In this document: in pieces, positions 4,492 to 5,203 of the stretch
Numbering within the stretch: position 1 is the stretch's first letter
Layout: each line of letters begins with the position of its first letter
Origin: Methanomicrobiales archaeon
Lineage (GTDB): Archaea > Halobacteriota > Methanomicrobia > Methanomicrobiales > JACTUA01
DNA: 5,203 nt
Direction: 5' to 3'
Assembly: GCA_028678905.1 (NCBI GenBank)
Contig: JAJRCO010000327.1
Span: forward strand, 1-5,203
The notes under the pieces: generated by a model
The model's database searches: none
Told to the model about the DNA's origin: nothing
The model's input: the letters and a program-made list of their open reading frames with translations, nothing else
Translations under genes and position numbers: made by a program

Positions 4492-4985
4492 GAAGGAGGT
4501 ACCTCCCGGCCAGTGGCGTAGGTCTTTCCGATTCCCCGTACGATATCCGCCCGGGTCACGATGCCCACCAGATGTCCGTCCCGTAGAACGGGAATACGGG
4601 CGATTCCCTCTTTGAGCATAACAGCCGCCGCTTCCTCTATATCGGCATCCGCATCAATAGTGATGGCCGGGGCGGTCATCACCTCTCGCACTTCCAGATC
4701 ACCGATAGAGGCCAGTGCTTTTTTGGTCTTTCCCCAGTTGATATATTCACGAATCGGAACCTCGATGATCTCCAGTGGCGAAGGAAGCCACAGATCTTCG
4801 GAAGGTTCATTCACGGTCAGCAGCGAGATGATATCGCTTTCTGTCACCACTCCCTCGATCCGATCTCCGTCCATGACCGGAAGACCACCGATCCGGTTTT
4901 TCCGGAGTAGGCCAGCCGCTTCCCGTACCGGGGTATCAACATGCACCACGATCGGATCAGGGGTCATAATCTCGTATACTTTCAT
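4488..4985 (-). CDS. Two-CBS-domain protein embedded in the arginine operon
   Basis: This 165-aa soluble protein is made of a tandem CBS pair (Bateman module) and little else. CBS1 spans about 2-57 (EIMTPDPIVVHVDTPVREAA..., GLPVMDGDRIEGVVTESDI). CBS2 spans about 98-153 (VREVMTAPAITIDADADIEEAA..., RIPVLRDGHLVGIVTRADI). The G-V-V-T-E-S-D and G-I-V-T-R-A-D turns are the usual adenosyl-ligand-binding S/T-x-x-D elements. A 40-residue linker (57-97, including LWLPSPLEIIEVPIREYINW) inserts between the domains, a form I associate with stand-alone archaeal CBS proteins. Such proteins bind AMP, ATP, SAM or related compounds and regulate partners. The ligand and target here are unknown. It starts 9 bp after argC with an AGGTG ribosome site 6 nt upstream and overlaps argJ by 4 bp. 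It therefore must be co-expressed with the arginine enzymes, which suggests a role in modulating them. Confidence 0.9.
   Translation of the reverse strand: MKVYEIMTPDPIVVHVDTPVREAAGLLRKNRIGGLPVMDGDRIEGVVTESDIISLLTVNEPSEDLWLPSPLEIIEVPIREYINWGKTKKALASIGDLEVREVMTAPAITIDADADIEEAAAVMLKEGIARIPVLRDGHLVGIVTRADIVRGIGKTYATGREVPPS
4495..4506 (-). promoter_or_regulatory. argJ ribosome binding site embedded in a 12-bp perfect palindrome
   Basis: In transcript direction GGAGGT (4506-4501) is the ribosome site, 9 nt before the argJ ATG. It is followed at once by its own reverse complement ACCTCC (4500-4495), giving the palindrome GGAGGTACCTCC. A small hairpin (GGAG/CTCC with a 4-nt loop) could mask the site until ribosomes leaving the upstream CBS gene open it. 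The ribosome site is clear; the masking is inference. Confidence 0.6.
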
Positions 4986-4991
4986 CCTTCA

Positions 4992-4996
4992 CACCT
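4992..4996 (-). promoter_or_regulatory. Ribosome binding site of the CBS-domain gene
   Basis: AGGTG in transcript direction lies 6 nt before the ATG at 4985 and overlaps the TAG stop of argC, which couples the two genes. Confidence 0.6.
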
Positions 4997-5203
4997 ACGG
5001 AAGCACTCCCGACCCTTTCAGGCCATCATCCTCGGCGAACCCGCACATGAGGTTCATATTCTGGATCGCCTGGCCGCTCGCCCCTTTCACCAGATTGTCG
5101 ATGGCAGATATCGCTACAATTCTGTCTCCTTCGCTTTCCACGGCGAGATCACAGAAATTACTGCCTCTGACCGCGGCGAGAGAGGGCTTCTGGTATCGTA
5201 CGA
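4995..5203 (-). CDS. argC: N-acetyl-gamma-glutamyl-phosphate reductase, C-terminal part (5' end outside window)
   Basis: The last 68 codons of a minus-strand gene read into the window and stop with TAG at 4995-4997. The conserved C-terminal ArgC blocks are present: VRGSNFCDLAVE, then AIDNLVKGASGQAIQNMN, then a short Gly-rich tail ending GSGVLP. ArgC reduces N-acetylglutamyl-5-phosphate, the ArgB product, to the semialdehyde with NADPH. The catalytic Cys and His lie in the missing upstream part. It is the first visible gene of the operon and ends 9 bp before the CBS gene. The operon promoter is not in the window. Confidence 0.93.
   Translation of the reverse strand, partial: VRYQKPSLAAVRGSNFCDLAVESEGDRIVAISAIDNLVKGASGQAIQNMNLMCGFAEDDGLKGSGVLP

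Noticed and set aside
4048..4615. Long plus-strand frames opposite argJ and the CBS gene
   Set aside because: They are antisense shadows rich in Pro, Ser and Arg with no conserved motifs. The minus-strand genes account for the region.

Overview
The window looks archaeal, most likely a methanogenic euryarchaeon of the Methanomicrobiales type (inference from protein character, not a database result). The arginine gene set has the archaeal/methanogen style. Genes carry strong Shine-Dalgarno sites matching the archaeal 16S tail. Minus-strand transcription units end in bare oligo-T tracts without GC hairpins, and the one visible promoter is a BRE/TATA-like element.

Layout from left to right. (1) Positions 2-790, plus strand: the C-terminal two thirds of a radical SAM protein with a complete SPASM iron-sulphur domain of the NirJ/AhbC/AhbD-like cysteine pattern; its N-terminus lies outside the window. 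(2) Positions 791-1065: a convergent intergenic region with a perfect 14-bp tandem duplication, and an oligo-T terminator serving the minus-strand unit. (3) Positions 1066-2224, minus strand: a two-gene operon encoding an encapsulated-ferritin-type cargo protein (first) and a family 1 encapsulin shell (second). The genes are 7 bp apart, and the shell gene's ribosome binding site overlaps the cargo stop codon. The cargo ends in a TIGSMKG-type encapsulin-loading peptide and keeps the iron ligands of EncFtn. (4) Positions 2225-2473: about 250 bp holding the operon's TATA-like promoter, an inverted repeat lying on that promoter, an upstream 16-bp palindrome, and the oligo-T terminator of the arginine operon. 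(5) Positions 2474-5203, minus strand: a tightly packed arginine operon in transcription order argC (only its 3' end is present), a two-CBS-domain protein, argJ, argB. The last three genes overlap by 4 bp (ATGA) at each junction.

Functionally there are two independent modules. The arginine module covers the acetylated steps of ornithine synthesis: ArgJ makes N-acetylglutamate or recycles the acetyl group, ArgB phosphorylates N-acetylglutamate, and ArgC reduces the phosphate. A putative adenosyl-ligand-sensing CBS protein is embedded in this operon. The nanocompartment module should make a roughly 24-nm-class T=1 protein shell loaded with a ferroxidase that mineralises iron inside it, giving iron storage and oxidative-stress protection in an anaerobe. 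The most notable content is this archaeal, unfused EncFtn-encapsulin operon together with its candidate operator sites.
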